The notes under the pieces are model-generated. The model saw only the letters and a list, made by a program, of their open reading frames with translations. It did not search any database and had not been told where the DNA came from. From a bacterium (GTDB taxonomy: Bacteria; Zixibacteria; MSB-5A5; GN15; FEB-12), in the NCBI GenBank assembly GCA_016708025.1, contig JADJGQ010000004.1, forward strand, positions 248,001 through 312,000: a stretch of DNA of 64,000 nt, in the 5' to 3' direction. The position numbers and the translations under genes were made by a program. Shown one piece after another: positions 60,462 through 64,000 of the stretch (positions are counted from its first letter, which is position 1; every line of letters starts with the position of its first letter).

Positions 60462-63400
60462 ATGGCAATCCAACGAGATTTGCCCTATCACCTTGATAAA
60501 CTACTGTCAAAACACTCTCCATTTGAAACCTGGATGGGGAGGGACAAATTAAGCGGCCATCGGTGTATTCTTAAGATCCTCGATAAAGCAGATGAAACAA
60601 CCGGAAAGGCCGCTGGCAAACTCATAGAAACCGCTATTCAACTTCAAAAACTGATACGCTGCAATTGTGCGGTCACGGCGAAGCGAGTGATTGAAGTTGA
60701 TGGATTTCTCGTCACAGAGTACCCCTATCTCGACCTCGCAGTATGGGAGAATGTCAATCGCGAGAAACTGATTTGTCATTGGAAGTCAATTCTCCAAGAA
60801 CTCTCACTAGCAGTTGATTATATTCATTCGAAAGGTCTAGTACACGGGGACCTCAAGCTTGAGAACCTGCTTATCTGCTTCAAAGAAGGTAAGTGCATTC
60901 TTCGACTAATTGACTTGGATTTCCTGCAATATGAAGCCGCGGAGTTGGACACCGTAGTCATTGGGACCCCTGGACTTATTGCCCCAGAAGTAATAACAAA
61001 CCATAAACTACTCTCTCAGTCCGATCTCTATTCTATGGGCACGTCGCTGCGACTCGCTGTGGAGAAGCCCCAATCCACTAATGACCAGAGAGAGGAATAT
61101 GCGAAAGACCAAATCCTGTCGGTTGCAGAGTCTCTGACTAGAAATGACTATCTGCATCGCCCTCGTTCCTTCTTGAGTGCATTACAAGAATGCAGTGTCG
61201 TCGACAATGATTCCGCAAGTACCTTGAACAAGCGATTGCTTGGCATGCTTGCTGTCAGTGCACTCCGACTGGACGAACGTCGCGCGTTAAGGGAGCGAGA
61301 TAGCAGTACCTTCCTTTTGACATCGCTGCACCTCGTTGGAGTTCCGAAAGAAATACAAATGGCAACGAATTCTGCTGCCAGAGTGTCGCTTAGGCATACT
61401 TTCAGAGCCTGGCGAGCTTATGTAAGCAGTTCACGTATGGAAAGATATGCCGAGTTTCTTTGCCTGATGCCACCAGACGAGGCGACCCTCGAGTTTCTTC
61501 AAAGGCTGGATGCGGCGATGCAATTGCCTGCCGCTAGAGTCGAAGAGGATCAGCTTGGTCAAGCGGAACTTGTAGAGCTCGAGAGGCTACTTGCAATGGG
61601 GAGACCAACACAAGCCTTGGTACTATCACAAAAGTACCTGAGTAAACAACCGAATAATCCACTAGTGATGAACCTTCACAGTTTGGCCGCCGCATGTGCT
61701 TTGGCAATAAACCGGCAGGCCGAAGCTCTAGGGCATTTCAAGCACATGACAGCATTTGGCGCGGAGGAGGAACGCTACCCTGCTATGCTCGAAGCAATAC
61801 AATCGGCTATGCGTGCCGGTGACTTAGCCGAAGCAGAGCGACTATTGCATCTCGCTCACACGGAGGGGGCAATGGAGAATCAGTCTGCAATTGCACTTCG
61901 TTTGCGTCGATTTGAATGCTGGATGCTGCTCTCTCGGGGAAAGTTAGACGAAGCAAGGGGGGCAATTTCTGATCTGGAGCAGCGCTCCACGGTCGCGGGT
62001 GATCTTGAGATTAAGCAGATCACGCTGTATCTAAAGGGCATTCTTAGTTGGCGAATGGGGGCGATGGAGGCGGCAGCTAGTGCACTAAACAGCGCGTTGG
62101 ATACGGCTGAGCAACATGGGCTCGCGGCTAAGTCCGTGCCGGTGCTGATAAGTCTGGCATCTATGAGTTGCGAACAAGCACAGTATCTTCAGGCGATTGC
62201 ACACGCGAAAAAGGCAATACAGCTAGCGCGAACGACTGGGCAACCGGCACTCCTTCCTCCAGCCTATATGGCCATTTGCTACTCGTGCGCCAGGCTTGCA
62301 AAGTTTGCAAAGGGCCGATACTGGCTTCAGCAGTATTTGTGTGATTCGCAAGCTCAAACGTCGTCAGGTTCTTTGCTTGGTTACTTTGTCTTGAGGGGAT
62401 TCTTGGAACTACAAGAGGGAAGGTTTGAGGACGCAGAGAAGTCACTGGGATGGCTTATCGAACAATCCAAAAAGTCCTCAGGATCTCCGTTTCTCCTTAA
62501 GGCATATCAAAATCTTTCAGAACTAGCTTGGTGGCGAGGGAACCTACCATTGGCTAAGAAGTTTCTGAGCTTGCGATAGAACTTGCTGCAAAGATTGGCG
62601 ACAAGACCGCGAAGGACGAATCAACCCTTGCTCTGGAACTGGCGCTGTTGTTGCCAAAGCAGTCTGATCTATCTGAGATTTTTCGGATTTGTGAGGATCT
62701 TTCGGGCGAGCAGGCAAACTATCGAACAGCACTGACAGTGTTCTTCTTACACTGCAACGGACACGTTCCGTCGAAGGCAATGCAATCCTTGGTGCGACAA
62801 ATGGTTAAGGTGCGAGGGAGTGAACGGGTTCCGTTGTTGGCGGCGTTGTCCGCGTTGGGTTACCATTCGTCCGAGCCGCTAAAAGATAGTGAGGCTTGCT
62901 GGAAGAACGCGTATCAGGTGCTGTTAGACGGGCATCAGCTCTTCCTTGCGACATATGCGGCCATGCGAGTGGCCGATTGCTATATGTGTTCCTCAAAGCG
63001 TCGACATGCATTGACCTACTTGCACCAAGCGGCAGGTCACTCGCGAACTCTGGGAAATAGAAGCCTGACTGAAGTTCTTGAGGGTAGGATCGCAAAGCTA
63101 CATGAGAGCGGGTCAGACAATGCAACACTGGTGGACTTATTGTTGTCGGTATCGACACTCATGACTGACCTCCATTCTTATCATCAAGTGCTTCAAAAAC
63201 TGCTCCAATTTGCAGTCGATTACACAGGCGCCGAGAGAGGATTACTACTCATGGTGAAGCCGGATCGGGCTGCACTTCACCCCATTGCGTCTTACAACTG
63301 CGATGAACAGAGTGTCCGCGAATTGACCGAATTCAGTAGCACTATTCCGATGGCTAGTCTTGAGGATACAACTCCTGTGTTTATCGACAATGCGTGTAAC

Positions 63401-64000
63401 GACGCCACGACCAATTGTTACCACAGTGTTGTGACTCATAATATACTGTCAGTTGCCTGCGTACCAGTGGTGTCCGCTGGAGAAGCCGTGGCCGTGCTGT
63501 ACTTGGATCACCATCTGATACCAGCATTATTCGGGAGCGATGACCGCAAGCTAATGGGGGCAATTGCGGGCATAATGTCAGTGACGATTCTAGCTGCTCG
63601 CGAATTGCGGTCGATGGCCAGTCAGACAGTTATGTTAAGAGAGAGTTTGTTGAGTCATGGAACAGGACCAAGCCTGATCACAGGCGACTCAAGAATGCTG
63701 AGAATGCTGGAAAAACTACCACAAGTAGCGGCCAGCGCGGCTGAGTGTCTTACTGCTTGGAGAAAGCGGAACTGGCAAAGAGATACTGTGCGATATGCTC
63801 CATGAGCACAGCCTACGGTGTAAAGAGCCGTTAGTAAAAGTCAACTGCGCCAGTTTTTCGGCTTCAATGGCCGAAGCAGAATTGTTTGGTGTCGCAAAAG
63901 GCGCTGCAACCGGAGTAAGAGAGCGCGCAGGCAGATTTGAGGCTGCAAATGGCGGTACGCTCTTCCTCGATGAAATTGCCGACATGCCTCTTGATTTGCA
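60462..64000 (+). pseudogene. Second giant regulator, frameshifted twice and cut by the window end
   Basis: Starts at ATG 60462, aligning with the start of the 26131 copy. The kinase-like domain again has H-G-D-L-K-L-E-N, I-D-L-D-F and A-P-E but no glycine-rich loop (S-K-H-S-P-F). TPR-like helices follow. Near 62566 one base is missing: the first frame ends at TAG 62577-62579, while the frame opening with GAG at 62567 continues the TPR. Near 63743 one extra G restores the original frame, giving S-V-L-L-L-G-E-S-G-T-G-K-E. The loop equivalent to GAFTGA reads G-A-A-T-G-V. The GAF domain (around 63180-63600) matches the first copy. The AAA+ domain is cut by the edge. Two cancelling 1-nt shifts mean decay or sequencing errors. 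Confidence 0.8.

Noticed and set aside
1..64000. CRISPR arrays
   Set aside because: No run of regularly spaced direct repeats was seen on either strand.

Overview
Organism. The window is about 50-55% GC and looks like a chromosome of an uncultured bacterium of the FCB assemblage. My best guess is candidate phylum Zixibacteria or a close relative. This is an inference from three traits visible here: several secreted proteins end in a C-terminal sorting-type domain with an N-Y-P-N-P-F-N motif (13903-17046, 32806-34359, 37219-39633); a secreted beta-helix protein ends in two dockerin-like repeats (20810-22039); and there is a ferredoxin-linked 2-oxoacid oxidoreductase operon headed by a P-loop ATPase. 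No rRNA, intact tRNA or CRISPR array is present.

Layout. 1-3489 (minus): P-loop ATPase, two-cluster ferredoxin and the alpha, beta and gamma subunits of a VorB-type 2-oxoacid:ferredoxin oxidoreductase, running into a partial gene at the left edge. 3727-12596 (plus): lipoprotein related to peptidase MA, stand-alone citryl-CoA lyase-like protein, three large GT-C-like membrane proteins (two are tandem paralogues) and an FN3 lipoprotein. 12602-25942 is mixed housekeeping and surface genes: PLP enzyme, huge secreted FN3 protein, secreted LIM/DA1-like metallopeptidase, 20-residue lysine-rich peptide, nitronate monooxygenase, GNAT, beta-helix/dockerin protein, queuosine-precursor transporter, M13 peptidase and CoA-binding protein. 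26131-31443: giant kinase-like/TPR/GAF/AAA+ regulator, a hairpin-rich spacer, a small two-hydrophobic-segment protein and an HTH regulator. 31478-34359: unknown envelope protein and an FG-GAP protein broken by an in-frame TAG.

34451-48217 looks accessory. It starts at a 3' fragment of tRNA-Arg(UCU), a typical integration scar. It then carries a small ORF, an unknown membrane protein, a remnant of a conjugation-type ATPase, an SBBP-repeat protein, a 2679-residue RHS/SpvB-like protein with an unrecognised C-terminus, and a small membrane protein that may be its immunity partner.

48916-58472 is a compact type II secretion / type IV pilus-like system: nine genes on the minus strand (four prepilin-type proteins, GspC/PilP-, PilO- and PilM/N-like proteins, secretin, ATPase) and a divergent GspF/PilC gene. 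Next to it are a membrane-anchored thioredoxin-like protein (apparent ATT start), a 12-cysteine secreted peptide, and a second copy of the giant regulator that carries two 1-nt frameshifts which cancel each other and runs off the right edge.

System hypothesis (inference). Both regulator copies share a kinase-like domain without a glycine-rich loop, a TPR array, a GAF domain and an AAA+ domain whose GAFTGA loop is altered, and both sit beside a small exported protein. At the second locus a disulfide-type protein and a pilus/secretion machine are also adjacent. This suggests a peptide export or sensing module that I do not recognise as described.
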